Shown: one piece after another, positions 1-7,890 of the stretch
Position numbering within the stretch: the stretch's first letter is position 1
Layout: every line of letters begins with the position of its first letter
Assembly (NCBI GenBank): GCA_024232355.1
Contig: JAAEPW010001017.1
Span: 1 to 21,981, forward strand
Direction of reading: 5' to 3'
Origin: Chloroflexota bacterium
Lineage (GTDB): Bacteria > Chloroflexota > Anaerolineae > B4-G1
DNA: 21,981 nucleotides
Notes under the pieces: model-generated
What the model was told of the DNA's origin: nothing
Databases searched by the model: none
What the model saw: the letters and a program-made list of their open reading frames with translations, nothing else
Position numbers and translations under genes: made by a program

Positions 1-138
1 ATGTCATTAAGTTAAGGATTTGAGTGTCTTCAACTAGGCAATTTTGTCGAATATATTGGCCCGAAACTGGCTCAAACTGCCCTTTCCTTGATTGTTTTGA
101 GGCTTTCACAACCTGGCTATTCCTTAACTTAATGACAT
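1..138. repeat. MITE-like unit with 18-bp perfect terminal inverted repeats
   Basis: Bases 1-18 (ATGTCATTAAGTTAAGGA) are the exact reverse complement of bases 121-138. The 102 bp between them hold no convincing gene. A short unit with perfect terminal inverted repeats and no coding capacity fits a non-autonomous insertion element (MITE). The left flank lies at or beyond the window edge, so neither a target duplication nor the true outer end can be seen. Confidence 0.6.
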
Positions 139-211
139 TGACTCGCAACCTAGTTGCTATCAAGCCGATCACGAAAACGTTGGACAAGAGATTTTTGGAG
201 GTGTACCCAGA

Positions 212-625
212 ATGAGTCATCAAAAAGACACTGACTTTATCGTGAGCGAACTCGCCAAATACCGCAACCACAACGACGTCATAAAAGACCTGAGTGAACA
301 AAGTGGATACCGGTGGGATGAGGCCGCGGCTATCGTGCATCGCGTCGAGTCTGAGCAGGATCAGGCAATTCAAGTCCGCCGACGGCCAATCCTGACCGTG
401 TTAGGAGTGATGTACATCATTGGCGGTCTGGCGTTGATAGTGGCTGGCGTATACTCGGCGTTGATTGGCGAAGCAATACCCCTGACCTTGAGCATAGGTC
501 CCGTCGAAATCGATTTCCCCAACGGTGGTCAGACCGTTCCCATCGTGGCAGGGTTCCCAACCTTGCTTGGGGGCGTGGTCGGGACAATATACGCATACAA
601 AGAGACAAAAAGTAGTGAGACTTGA
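212..625 (+). CDS. small two-helix membrane protein, unknown function
   Basis: This 137-residue protein is not one I recognise. Residues 1-55 are charged and soluble. Two hydrophobic segments follow (about 60-85, PILTVLGVMYIIGGLALIVA, and about 108-128, VPIVAGFPTLLGGVVGTIYA), joined by a short loop with a proline/glycine-rich PVEIDFPNGGQ stretch. The tail is short and charged. The ATG follows a TTGGAGG Shine-Dalgarno at good spacing. The gene is first in a same-strand run with a PH-like membrane protein and two zinc-ribbon proteins, so a shared membrane-associated role is possible but unproven. The N-terminal part (VIKDLSEQSGYRWDEAAAIV) could be a small helical binding domain. Real gene: fairly sure. 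Function: unknown. Confidence 0.7.
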   Translation: MSHQKDTDFIVSELAKYRNHNDVIKDLSEQSGYRWDEAAAIVHRVESEQDQAIQVRRRPILTVLGVMYIIGGLALIVAGVYSALIGEAIPLTLSIGPVEIDFPNGGQTVPIVAGFPTLLGGVVGTIYAYKETKSSET

Positions 626-699
626 CAACCAAGCGTGTCAACATCAACCGTAAAAACCAGTATCGCTTCACTTGAGCAAAATTTACAGGAGAAAAAAAT

Positions 700-1245
700 A
701 TGGACCTAGGCCTCCCAAACGGTATTGACTTGACAGAAAATCTGGATGGTCTCGAGATTGTTCGTCGATGGTTTTCCATCCAAACTGTCTTTCTCACCTT
801 TTTTGTTGTGTTCTGGGATGGTTTCTTGGTGTTTTGGTACACTCAAGCCATCAATACCTCCAACATCATGATGCTTGTATTCCCGCTATTACACGTAGCT
901 ATTGGCGTGGGGTTGACCTATTACGTTCTAGCCAGTTATGTCAATCGAACGTACATCCGGGTCAATCATTCATTTCTTTCCATCCAACATGCGCCACTCC
1001 CGTTTCCGGGGAACAGAACCGTGGATGCTTCTGACATCAAGCAAGTGTATTCAAAAGAAAATATATCTCGCTCCCGACGCAGCAACTCGGTGACCTATGA
1101 AGTGCATGCGTTAACACGCAACGGAAGAAATCTAAAGTTGTTGAGCAGGCTTCCAAATAGTGAGCAGGCCTTGTTCATCGAACAAGAGATTGAGAGGTTC
1201 CTGCGCATCCAAGACGTCCCGGTCAGAGGCGAAATCGCGAGATGA
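700..1245 (+). CDS. membrane protein with two N-terminal helices and a PH-like domain
   Basis: The protein has 181 residues. After a short N-terminus (LPNGIDLTENLDGLEIVRRW) come two membrane helices at about 29-52 and 60-87. A beta-rich cytoplasmic domain follows at about 88-181, with the pattern TYIRVNHSFLSI, PFPGNRTVDASDIKQVY, SVTYEVHAL and LKLLSRLPNSEQALFIEQEI. From memory this arrangement matches a widespread uncharacterised family of bacterial membrane proteins often found beside TFIIB-type zinc-ribbon proteins, which is the case here: the next gene starts 38 bp downstream. The ATG follows CAGGAG at 7 nt or more. The soluble domain resembles a bacterial PH (bPH/YdbT-type) fold; that is an inference from the strand pattern, not from a catalytic motif. 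Confidence 0.75.
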   Translation: MDLGLPNGIDLTENLDGLEIVRRWFSIQTVFLTFFVVFWDGFLVFWYTQAINTSNIMMLVFPLLHVAIGVGLTYYVLASYVNRTYIRVNHSFLSIQHAPLPFPGNRTVDASDIKQVYSKENISRSRRSNSVTYEVHALTRNGRNLKLLSRLPNSEQALFIEQEIERFLRIQDVPVRGEIAR

Positions 1246-1282
1246 ATCTCACCTGCAACATGTACAAGAAGGAAGTGATACA

Positions 1283-1843
1283 GTGAAATGCCCCATTTGC
1301 AAAGGCCATAGCTTGAGAAAGCATCAACTAGAGGCCGAACTTCCGACCCACCAATGCCACAAGTGTGAAGGTATTTGGATATCCGCCTCCCGCTACTGGA
1401 AGTGGCTGAAAACGCGAGACAATCTCCCCGATCCACCCGACGTGCTCGAAATCCCCCTGCCGGTGGAAGAGGCTGGTCAGGTCAAGATCTGCCCCGAGTG
1501 CAGACACATCTTGCGCAGATACCAGGTCTGGCCCAATACCAAATTCTACCTGGAGCGGTGCGGGCATTGTGAAAGCGTATGGTTCGATCGGGACGAGTGC
1601 AAGTACCTGCGGTTGCAGGGGGAACACGACCAAGTCCGCACGTTCTTTACCAAGGCGTGGCAAGCCAAGATCAAGGAGAAAGAGGCCATGGAATGGATGC
1701 GGAATGTACACTTGGAGCGGTTTGGAGAAGCCGATTACGCTAAAATCCGCGAGATTCGAGCGTGGCTGTGGCAGCACCCCAACCAGGCCACGCTGACCGC
1801 ATACCTGACCGACAAGGATCCGTACAAACCCGTGGCGCGTTAG
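1283..1843 (+). CDS. TFIIB-type zinc-ribbon protein (two ribbons)
   Basis: The protein has 186 residues. The frame is open further upstream, but the likely start is the GTG at 1283, preceded by AAGGAAG at normal spacing and followed at once by the first zinc motif (KCPICKG). Two zf-TFIIB-type ribbons are visible: CPIC with CHKCEGIW near residues 3-33, and CPECRHIL with CGHCESVWFD near 72-105. Four cysteines plus the G-x-W/F-x-D signature are typical of PF13453. The C-terminal 80 residues are helical and charged. The family probably binds zinc and perhaps protein or nucleic acid; no enzyme activity is known to me. It lies 37 bp after the PH-like membrane gene and is probably cotranscribed with it. 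Confidence 0.8.
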   Translation: MKCPICKGHSLRKHQLEAELPTHQCHKCEGIWISASRYWKWLKTRDNLPDPPDVLEIPLPVEEAGQVKICPECRHILRRYQVWPNTKFYLERCGHCESVWFDRDECKYLRLQGEHDQVRTFFTKAWQAKIKEKEAMEWMRNVHLERFGEADYAKIREIRAWLWQHPNQATLTAYLTDKDPYKPVAR

Positions 1844-1972
1844 GTGATGCTGATCTTGTAGTTTTGTTGGATTTTGGTATCATTCGCTGACCACAGATGC
1901 ACAGCGCTAAACCCCGCTCCGCGGGCTCTGCCCAGTCTCCGCAGGAGGGTCAAGCTCTTAGCGAGGTGGCGA

Positions 1973-1993
1973 TGTCCTGAGCTTGTCGAAGGG
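1973..1993. repeat. REP-like palindromic repeat
   Basis: This 21-bp motif reads TGTCCTGAGCTTGTCGAAGG plus one G. It has partial dyad symmetry, and its reverse complement (CTTCGACAAGCTCAGGACA) is a sequence I know as frequent in intergenic regions of many bacterial genomes. It sits in the 242-bp gap between the two zinc-ribbon genes. No other full copy was seen in the window, so repeat status rests on prior knowledge. Confidence 0.5.
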
Positions 1994-2085
1994 TTCAGCA
2001 CCCGGCGAGGTATCCAAAAGATCATCAACACTTGAGACCTATTGTCTTGTTCATCAATGCACAAACATAATACCAGGAGGCCAAA

Positions 2086-2460
2086 GTGAACTGTCCAAAA
2101 TGCAACTCGTCTATGGAAAAGGTCGAGCACGGCAGTGTAGAGGTAGACCGCTGTACCCATTGCGCAGGAATCTGGTTCGATCAGGGTGAGAAAGACAAAC
2201 TGAAAAAGGCCAAAGGGGCACAGCAAATTGACACCGGTGATTCGGACAAAGGCGCCGAATATGACCAGGTAGAAAAAATCGATTGCCCCGTGTGCCATAC
2301 CCAGATGACGAGAATGGTAGACCTCAAGCAATCTCACATCTGGTACGAAAACTGCCCGGTATGTTATGGCGTGTTCTTGGACGCGGGAGAATTCAAGGAC
2401 TATAAAAAGGAAACGGTGCTGGATTTCTTCAAGGGGCTTGTTGCACAAGAGCGTGGGTAG
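2086..2460 (+). CDS. TFIIB-type zinc-ribbon protein (two ribbons)
   Basis: The protein has 124 residues and starts at GTG 2086 after CAGGAGG. It carries two zf-TFIIB repeats. The first is MNCPKCNSSMEKV with CTHCAGIWFDQGE (residues 1-34). The second is DCPVCHTQMTRMVD with CPVCYGVFLDAGEF (about 68-107). Each has a CxxC pair followed by CxxC-x-G-x-W/F-x-D-x-GE, the PF13453 signature. A lysine-rich linker joins them. The C-terminus (VLDFFKGLVAQ) is a short amphipathic helix. It is a compact relative of the protein encoded at 1283 and probably arose from the same domain family. A weak promoter-like TTGTCT with CATAAT sits just upstream. The biochemical role is unknown. Confidence 0.82.
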   Translation: MNCPKCNSSMEKVEHGSVEVDRCTHCAGIWFDQGEKDKLKKAKGAQQIDTGDSDKGAEYDQVEKIDCPVCHTQMTRMVDLKQSHIWYENCPVCYGVFLDAGEFKDYKKETVLDFFKGLVAQERG

Positions 2461-2861
2461 ACTTGCCAGCACCTACGCCACAAGTACATTACCCAAAACA
2501 TCAAATACCATCGTATGCCTGCACCGGACAGAACTGCACAATCTCCATACAAGTTCCTGCATCCCACAATATGGGGAACTTGTCGTTGGCCTATACCCAC
2601 GTCCTTAACCGCGGCGGCCTCGCCGTCCGCAGCCCCCTCGATTGAGCACCGTCGACCGCCCACTTGCGCAAAATCACAATCTGTCCCATAATTCCCCTGC
2701 CAGACACTTTGGCAAACAATGATCAAAATCAGCGGACAAATCCGCTGACCAGTTTGGAGAAAATTCGTGCCAATTTGGTGCAACCTACAGTTGCCTTAAT
2801 TCGTGGCAAAAGCGTCCAATAACCGTAACACTACAATTTCTCAATCTGTGGAGGAAAATCG
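2461..2861. other. gene-free stretch with a hairpin and a dispersed repeat
   Basis: These 401 bp hold no convincing gene; open frames on either strand lack domain character and good start signals. Visible structure: a perfect 8-bp hairpin (TCAGCGGA, loop CAAA, TCCGCTGA) at 2729-2748 with no T tract, and at 2777-2805 a 29-bp segment repeated near the right edge of the window. The last 20 bp are the leader of the next gene, with a TGTGGAGG Shine-Dalgarno. Confidence 0.6.
2777..2805 (+). repeat. dispersed repeat, copy 1 (partial)
   Basis: This segment starts GGTGCAACCTAC and ends TTAATTCGTG. It matches 21901-21929 at 28 of 29 positions in the same orientation. Beyond it both copies continue with a related GGC(A/T)AAA...GTCC stretch, this copy lacking about 9 bp. 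It looks like a decayed copy of the nested palindromic unit at 21815-21962. Confidence 0.75.
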
Positions 2862-5800
2862 ATGACCAAACGATACCTGCTTTGTACACTGCTCGTTTTA
2901 TTGCTCCTGTTGACCGCCTGCGCGCCCGATGCGACGCCCACTCCAGGCGAGACGCCCACCGTAGCGCCCGCAAGCACTGCGACGCCCACACCGGCCGAGA
3001 CACCGGTTCTCATCACCCCCCTCGTCATCAGCGAGGTTCAGACCGGCGCGACCGGCAACAACAACCTGGAATTCGTCGAACTCTACAATGCCACCACTAC
3101 CCCCCTCGACCTGGTGGGCTTCCGGCTGGTCTACCGGCTGGCGAACAGCCAGGACGACATACCCGTCTACGCCTGGACCGAGAGCACCCTCGTCCCCTCA
3201 CACGGACACTACCTCTTGGTGCGGATTGGCCAGGAGGACGCTGTCGGCGTGATCGCCGATAGCGCCTTCGACCAGCCTCTAAACACCAACGGCGGCGGCC
3301 TGGCCTTGTTGGACCCGCAGGGCGAAATGATGGACAGCGTCGGGTGGGGCAACGCGCCGGAACCATTCATCGAGGGCGCAGCCGCCCCCGTGCCCGAAAA
3401 CGACACCACCATCGAGCGGCTCCCCGGCGGCGATGACGGAAACGCTGCCGACACTGGCAACAACGGGGCTGATTTTGCCGTCAACGCCGAACCAAACCCG
3501 CAAAACACCGGCAGCCTGCCCACCCCCGTCGAGGCCGAGCGCTTTTTCATCACCCTCGCCGCGCCGTCCAGCGTCGAGCCCAGGACCCAGTTCGACTATG
3601 CATTAGAGGTGGTCAACAACACTGGCATCGCCACCCACGACGTGACAATCGCCTTTAACGTGCCCCTCAGCCTGACCACCGTCACAGCTTCCGACGGCGG
3701 CACCATCGGCGAAAACGTGGTACAGTGGACGCTGACCGAGATGGCCGACGGCGAATCGGCTTCCTTCAACGTCACCACCGAGACACCCCCGACCTATGTC
3801 ACTCTGATGGCCCGTGATTACAGCGTGCAGGCCGGCAATTGGCCCCAACCCGCGATGGGCGCTCCAGTCCGCACCCGCGTCGAGGGCGGCATCATCTCTA
3901 TCGGGGCAGCCCGCTCGCCCACGCTGCTGGGCGAGCGCGTCACCGTCGAGGGCGTCGCCACCATGTACACTGGCGGCTACTATGCTGGGACAGACAATGC
4001 CAAATTCTACATCCAGGACGAAAGCGGCGGCATGCAGATCCAGTGCTTTGACGACAGCGGCATGCCGCCCGTGGTCGCGTTGGGCGAGCGCGTGCGTGTC
4101 ACCGGCGAGGTGGACATCTACCGCAACTCGATGCAGATCGTCCCATTCAGCAACCTAGACGACGTCGTCATCCTCGGTTCGGAAGACGCTGTCCCGCCGC
4201 AGCCGGTCACCGTCGCCCAGTCCACCAGCGACCCGGCAGTATCGGGTAAACTGATCGCCGCTACCGGACAAGCGATCCGCGTCCAGGAATTCACCTACAG
4301 CTATGAAATCGACCTGGCCGATGATCAAGGCAACATCACCCTAGTCTATGTGGACAAGCTCACCGAGATGGAACTGGAAATCGAACAAATGGAGGTCGGC
4401 CACACGTACACCATCGCCGGCGTCAGCGAAATGTACAACGACCTTTTCCAACTCAAACCCCGCATCCCCGCCGACATCGCCGAGGTCTTTCCGCCCGTGC
4501 TGGCCGTCAAAGCCCGTGCACCTCACAACGTCTCGATCACAGAGACCCTAGCCTACACCTTTACCGTCTTTAACCACACCGACGCACCCTTTACCGACGT
4601 GACCATCACCAGCACCCTACCCGCCGAGAACGCCGTCCTGACCGCCATCGGCGACGAGGGCGTGCAAGAGGGCAACACCCTGCGCTGGACGATCCCCACG
4701 CTGCCCGCCCACGAAAGCCAGAGCGTGCACTTTTACGCCGCCGTGACCGGCAGGGAGGGCACCATCGCCGTCGAACAGTATGCCGCCTGGGCCAACGAGT
4801 GGCCGCTCCACGAGACCGGCCTGCCGCTGCTCACCTTTATCGGCCAGGGCGTACCCATCTATGCCATCCAGGGGCCGGGATTTGCCTCGCCGTACAAACT
4901 CAGCTTTGTAGACACTGAGGGCATAGTCACCGCCATCTTTCCCGAGCTGGAGGGATTCTGGATCCAGGGGCCAGCGTCTGACGGCGACCCCACCACCTCC
5001 GAGGGACTGTTCGTCTTTACCGGCGCGAGTTCAGTCGATGTGGAGGTGGGCGACCTGGTCGAGGTCCACGGCCGCGTGCGCGAGCGCTCGAACCAAACCG
5101 AACTGCACATCACCGCACCCGACGACGTGCTCGTCACCGACGACGACCAGCCCCTGCCCGAGCCGGTCGAACTCGACCCGCCGTTAGAGATCGCGGCAAT
5201 GCCCGCCTACTATGAACCGTTGGAGGGTATGATGGTCAGCGTCATCCCCCACGCCGTCGCCGTCGCGCCGACCTCCAAGTACGGCGAATACGTCCTCACC
5301 CGGGCCGAGCACAGCATCGACCGCATCCTGCGCGGGCAAGAGACCGGCGCATTCATCATGGTGGATGATGGTTCCGCCGCCCGCCACGACGACCGCACCA
5401 CACTGCCCTACGTCGTCCGCTCCGGCGACCGGGTGGGCAATCTGCTCGGCCCGCTCGCCTTTACCTTTGACCACTACAAAATCGAGCCCGTAGAGCTGCC
5501 AGAACTCGTTCCCGTGCCAGACGACGTGCTGCCCCAATTTTCCCAGCCTGATCCCGACCAATTCAGCGTCGCCACCTTTAACGTCGAGAACTATTTTGAC
5601 AATCAGGAACCCCATCTCCCCAGCGACCCGCCCCGACCCAGTCTCGGCGAGTACGAGCGAAAGCGAGACCAGATCGTAGACACCATCGTGGCTCTAGGCG
5701 CACCGACCGTTGTCGGTTTCCAAGAAGTAGAGAACATCGGCGTGCTGGAGGACGTAGCCGCCCAAGACGCATTGTTCGAATACGACTACCAGGCCGCGCT

Positions 5801-6416
5801 GATCGAAGGTCCCAGCAGCCGCGACATCGACGTCGGTTTCTTGGTGCGCGGCGACCGGGCCACACTGGAAGGCGTGGGGCAGTACCAGGCCCCGGAGGGA
5901 CTCTTTAGTCGCCCGCCGCTGATGATCACCATGACCGTCCACACCGCGTCGGCGGGCGATGTCACCGTCTATGCCATCGTCAACCACTTTATCTCCAAGA
6001 GCGGGGGCGAGGCCCTCACTGAGCCGCGCCGCGTGATGGAGGCCGAGTGGAACGCCCGCCTGGTAGACGACATCCTCATCCTCAATCCTGACGCCTACGT
6101 GCTGGTGATGGGCGACTTGAACGACTATTATGATTCGGCCCCGCTGCGTGCGCTGACCGAGGGCAGCATCCCCGGCGGCCGCTTGGTCAACGCGGCCGCT
6201 GCCCTGCCGCCCACCGAGCGATACTCGTACATCTACCAAGGTGTCTCCCAGCTGCTCGACCACATCCTGGTGACGCCCGCGTTGGCCGCGCGCCAAGTGC
6301 ACGTGGGCGTGTTGCACGTCAATGCCGACTATCCGCCCTCCGACCCTGAGGACGTCAGCCTGCGTCACAGCTCGGATCACGACCCGTTGGTGGTCACGTT
6401 CGGATTGGCCCCGTAG
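2862..6416 (+). CDS. secreted lipoprotein nuclease, ExeM/NucH-like, with lamin-tail, OB and endonuclease/exonuclease/phosphatase domains
   Basis: The protein has 1184 residues. A signal peptide ends in the lipobox LTAC (Cys20), so it is probably an outer-surface lipoprotein. A Thr/Pro-rich linker follows. Next is a lamin-tail-like domain (about 48-165, EFVELYNATTTPLDLVGFRL), then two beta-sandwich DUF11-like segments (about 225-335 and 550-650). Each is followed by an OB-like domain of YhcR/ExeM type (for example ERVTVEGVATMYTGG and GDLVEVHGRVRERSN). The C-terminal 300 residues are an endonuclease/exonuclease/phosphatase domain with its motifs intact: NVENY at 907-911, QEVEN at 954-958, GDLND at 1084-1088 and SDHDP at 1171-1175. 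The expected activity is metal-dependent extracellular DNA cleavage for nutrient or biofilm DNA; the substrate is inferred. The ATG follows TGTGGAGG. Confidence 0.9.
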   Translation: MTKRYLLCTLLVLLLLLTACAPDATPTPGETPTVAPASTATPTPAETPVLITPLVISEVQTGATGNNNLEFVELYNATTTPLDLVGFRLVYRLANSQDDIPVYAWTESTLVPSHGHYLLVRIGQEDAVGVIADSAFDQPLNTNGGGLALLDPQGEMMDSVGWGNAPEPFIEGAAAPVPENDTTIERLPGGDDGNAADTGNNGADFAVNAEPNPQNTGSLPTPVEAERFFITLAAPSSVEPRTQFDYALEVVNNTGIATHDVTIAFNVPLSLTTVTASDGGTIGENVVQWTLTEMADGESASFNVTTETPPTYVTLMARDYSVQAGNWPQPAMGAPVRTRVEGGIISIGAARSPTLLGERVTVEGVATMYTGGYYAGTDNAKFYIQDESGGMQIQCFDDSGMPPVVALGERVRVTGEVDIYRNSMQIVPFSNLDDVVILGSEDAVPPQPVTVAQSTSDPAVSGKLIAATGQAIRVQEFTYSYEIDLADDQGNITLVYVDKLTEMELEIEQMEVGHTYTIAGVSEMYNDLFQLKPRIPADIAEVFPPVLAVKARAPHNVSITETLAYTFTVFNHTDAPFTDVTITSTLPAENAVLTAIGDEGVQEGNTLRWTIPTLPAHESQSVHFYAAVTGREGTIAVEQYAAWANEWPLHETGLPLLTFIGQGVPIYAIQGPGFASPYKLSFVDTEGIVTAIFPELEGFWIQGPASDGDPTTSEGLFVFTGASSVDVEVGDLVEVHGRVRERSNQTELHITAPDDVLVTDDDQPLPEPVELDPPLEIAAMPAYYEPLEGMMVSVIPHAVAVAPTSKYGEYVLTRAEHSIDRILRGQETGAFIMVDDGSAARHDDRTTLPYVVRSGDRVGNLLGPLAFTFDHYKIEPVELPELVPVPDDVLPQFSQPDPDQFSVATFNVENYFDNQEPHLPSDPPRPSLGEYERKRDQIVDTIVALGAPTVVGFQEVENIGVLEDVAAQDALFEYDYQAALIEGPSSRDIDVGFLVRGDRATLEGVGQYQAPEGLFSRPPLMITMTVHTASAGDVTVYAIVNHFISKSGGEALTEPRRVMEAEWNARLVDDILILNPDAYVLVMGDLNDYYDSAPLRALTEGSIPGGRLVNAAAALPPTERYSYIYQGVSQLLDHILVTPALAARQVHVGVLHVNADYPPSDPEDVSLRHSSDHDPLVVTFGLAP

Positions 6417-6429
6417 GGGCGCGGTAACC

Positions 6430-6482
6430 GTGCACATGCATGGTTTGTAATTTATTCTCGGTTGAGTAAACGCAATAACACC
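6430..6482 (+). other. attL of the integrated element (proposed)
   Basis: The proposed crossover TC is at 6458-6459, inside ATTCTC (6454-6459), which recurs at 17071-17076. To its right the arm at 6463-6481 is the inverted copy, 17 of 19, of the arm at 17053-17071. The arms are equally far from the crossover, as expected for P' and P half-sites of a serine recombinase. To its left lies the host half of attB, including TTGTAA at 6445-6450. Confidence 0.65.
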
Positions 6483-6583
6483 AGATGGATTGAACTAGAA
6501 CGCATTTTCGCCCTCGATTCTGCACCAAGAGGTAGGGTGATCCAAACTGGCGCAAGTGCTGTACTGTAACTGACACCGAAACG

Positions 6584-6622
6584 ACCGCCCCGACCTGATA
6601 CGGTTGGGGTGGTTTTGTTTTT
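6584..6622 (+). terminator. intrinsic terminator, proposed 3' end of the recombinase gene in the circular form
   Basis: The stem ACCGCCCC/GGGGTGGT (6584-6591 with 6606-6613, one G-T pair) is followed by TTTGTTTTT. It lies 167 bp after the nuclease stop, far for that gene. In the rejoined circle it falls 14 nt after the predicted recombinase stop at 6567-6569. Confidence 0.8.
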
Positions 6623-6649
6623 GACTTCTGTGGGGGATGGGGATATACT
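6621..6649 (+). promoter_or_regulatory. sigma70-type promoter for the gene at 6715
   Basis: TTGACT (6621-6626) and TATACT (6644-6649) are 17 bp apart. The -35 box begins in the T tract of the preceding terminator, so termination and initiation are packed together. Confidence 0.7.
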
Positions 6650-6714
6650 AATTCTAGTGAGTACGTTTTTTTTGCTCGTGTATATTTCTCCAGCAAGACC
6701 AAGAAAGGAGCATG

Positions 6715-7302
6715 ATGTCATCTACAAACGATTTCTATGAGAGAATTTGGAAGATTATCGGTGCTAGACCTAATCAAAAAGGCGAAATCTCAATCACTTA
6801 CAATTACGATACTATACCAGAGGCAAAGGCTCAACTATCGGATATTAGACAGAAGCAAAAGAATCTCCGATTGGTTAAGAAAGATGTAAACGCGGAGATA
6901 AAGACCATTCGCGCTAGGTATCGGGAGAGGATTGAAAACATCAAGCCACGGGGGATGACTTCTTTCTTGGTAGGCAAGGGGAAAGCCAAGTCAATCGCCG
7001 CTGACGAGAAAAGAGCGTTGCGAAAACAACAGGATCGAGAACTTGAGCCATACGATGAGATTAAGCGGAATGTTGACAATCTTCTTGTGCAGATGGATGA
7101 GACAAAGATCGGACTCACAACTTGGTTAGATGAACAACCCGCACAAGTGAAACCTACGAAAAAGCCGAGTAGTTCACCGCTCCCATCCTTATCTGAAGAT
7201 GACAATGATCTAAATGAACTCTTAGAGATTGCGCAACAACTTAGCCCAGAGGAACGCCGTGAACTTGTCAACTATGCACGCTTTCGCTTTCAAGGACAAT
7301 AG
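6715..7302 (+). CDS. coiled-coil protein, unknown function (element cargo)
   Basis: The protein has 195 residues and is not recognised. Residues 1-30 may be a small folded start (YERIWKIIGARPNQKGEISI). Residues 35-150 are strongly charged helix with coiled-coil character (AQLSDIRQKQKNLRLVKKD, IKTIRARYRERIENI). A Pro/Ser-rich linker (about 150-165) leads to a short C-terminal helix (LLEIAQQLSPEERRELVNYA). AAAGGAG ends at 6710. The first ATG (6712) is too close to it, so the ATG at 6715 is preferred. It has its own promoter at 6621-6649. Codon use is AT-richer than the upstream nuclease, fitting element DNA. It could be a regulatory or partner protein; nothing in the sequence defines an activity. 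Confidence 0.65.
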   Translation: MSSTNDFYERIWKIIGARPNQKGEISITYNYDTIPEAKAQLSDIRQKQKNLRLVKKDVNAEIKTIRARYRERIENIKPRGMTSFLVGKGKAKSIAADEKRALRKQQDRELEPYDEIKRNVDNLLVQMDETKIGLTTWLDEQPAQVKPTKKPSSSPLPSLSEDDNDLNELLEIAQQLSPEERRELVNYARFRFQGQ

Positions 7303-7428
7303 CAAAGCTATTGTGGGCACTGGTGGCGATCCTGCCCGCTTGGGTTACTGAGAAGATATTGAGCGCAAGCCAGCATATTGGAGAGGGTAGCGGCCCGGTG
7401 TGGTTTAGCGAGAACTAATAGGGGGGAG

Positions 7429-7734
7429 ATGGATAGAGACTTGTGGTTTATGCTGGTGGGAGCAGGGATAGGCTTGGGAAGTGCAATTATTGGAGCCTTT
7501 GTCCAGTTTGGGTTATCACTCTGGAAGGACAGAATTACGAAAGCACTAGCTAAGAAAGAGGAGGGACAGGAAGAGATGGAGAGAATCAGAAAACTTCTGA
7601 TGAGCAAGGAATTGGAAGAGGGAAACTTTATGGCAAGTTCTGGCGCGCATTTTGCTCTTAAGAGAATGATTGATGAGCAAGAGGAAGAGCCTGAGGAGCC
7701 AGATGTCCAAGAGCCTGGAAGTGTATGTCCATAA
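7429..7734 (+). CDS. single-pass membrane protein with acidic tail, unknown
   Basis: The protein has 101 residues. One hydrophobic segment near the N-terminus (about 6-30, FMLVGAGIGLGSAIIGAFVQ) is followed by a basic juxtamembrane stretch, a helical charged region (EEGQEEMERIRKLLMSKEL) and a very acidic end (EEEPEEPD). The start is uncertain: GGGGGGAG directly abuts the ATG at 7429, so pairing would have to use the upstream G residues. A strong terminator follows 31 bp after the stop, so this gene ends the left transcription unit of the element. No family is recognised; small holin-like or membrane-anchor roles are possible but not supported by any motif. Confidence 0.5.
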   Translation: MDRDLWFMLVGAGIGLGSAIIGAFVQFGLSLWKDRITKALAKKEEGQEEMERIRKLLMSKELEEGNFMASSGAHFALKRMIDEQEEEPEEPDVQEPGSVCP

Positions 7735-7765
7735 AGACGGCATTACAGACATAGAATAGAGAACA

Positions 7766-7800
7766 AGCGCCCAGGGTGTCAAAGCCTTGGGCGCTTTTTC
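7766..7800 (+). terminator. intrinsic terminator
   Basis: The stem pairs AGCGCCCA (7766-7773) with TGGGCGCT (7788-7795), extended inward by GGG/CCT pairing, and ends in TTTTTC. It closes the transcription unit of the gene at 7429 and insulates the next promoter. Confidence 0.9.
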
Positions 7801-7813
7801 GTTGGGTAAATGC

Positions 7814-7842
7814 TTGACACAGCCCTCTTTTTACTGTATAAT
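7814..7842 (+). promoter_or_regulatory. consensus sigma70-type promoter for the tyrosine recombinase
   Basis: TTGACA (7814-7819) and TATAAT (7837-7842) both match the consensus exactly and are 17 bp apart. The expected start is near 7849. An imperfect palindrome directly follows, so this very strong promoter is probably repressed. Confidence 0.9.
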
Positions 7843-7844
7843 TA

Positions 7845-7870
7845 CTTATGATAATGACAGTTATAGTAAG
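7845..7870 (+). promoter_or_regulatory. candidate operator palindrome over the transcription start
   Basis: CTTATGATAA, spacer TGACAG, then TTATAGTAAG: the two 10-bp arms are inverted with 8 of 10 matches. The position over +1 of a consensus promoter suits a repressor site. The ribbon-helix-helix proteins of this element are candidate binders (inference). Confidence 0.45.
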
Positions 7871-7890
7871 CTAAACGAAGGGGGCAAGAA

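Noticed and set aside
2400..2783. 127-codon minus-strand frame in the gap before the nuclease
   Set aside because: No domain pattern or ribosome site, and it overlaps the zinc-ribbon gene and the repeats.
5694..6437. 247-codon open frame on the minus strand over the nuclease C-terminus
   Set aside because: The plus strand encodes the complete nuclease active site; the antisense product has no domain character.
6452..6721. Minus-strand frame at the left end as a remnant recombinase, suggested by a VIAFTQ/VIALTH resemblance
   Set aside because: The likeness is fully explained by the inverted P' arm of the attachment site; the plus-strand extension model is stronger.
7311..7418. Possible 35-residue hydrophobic ORF (WALVAILPAWVTEKILSAS) from a TTG
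   Set aside because: No ribosome site at usable spacing and no ATG or GTG at the right place; could be real but is not supported enough.
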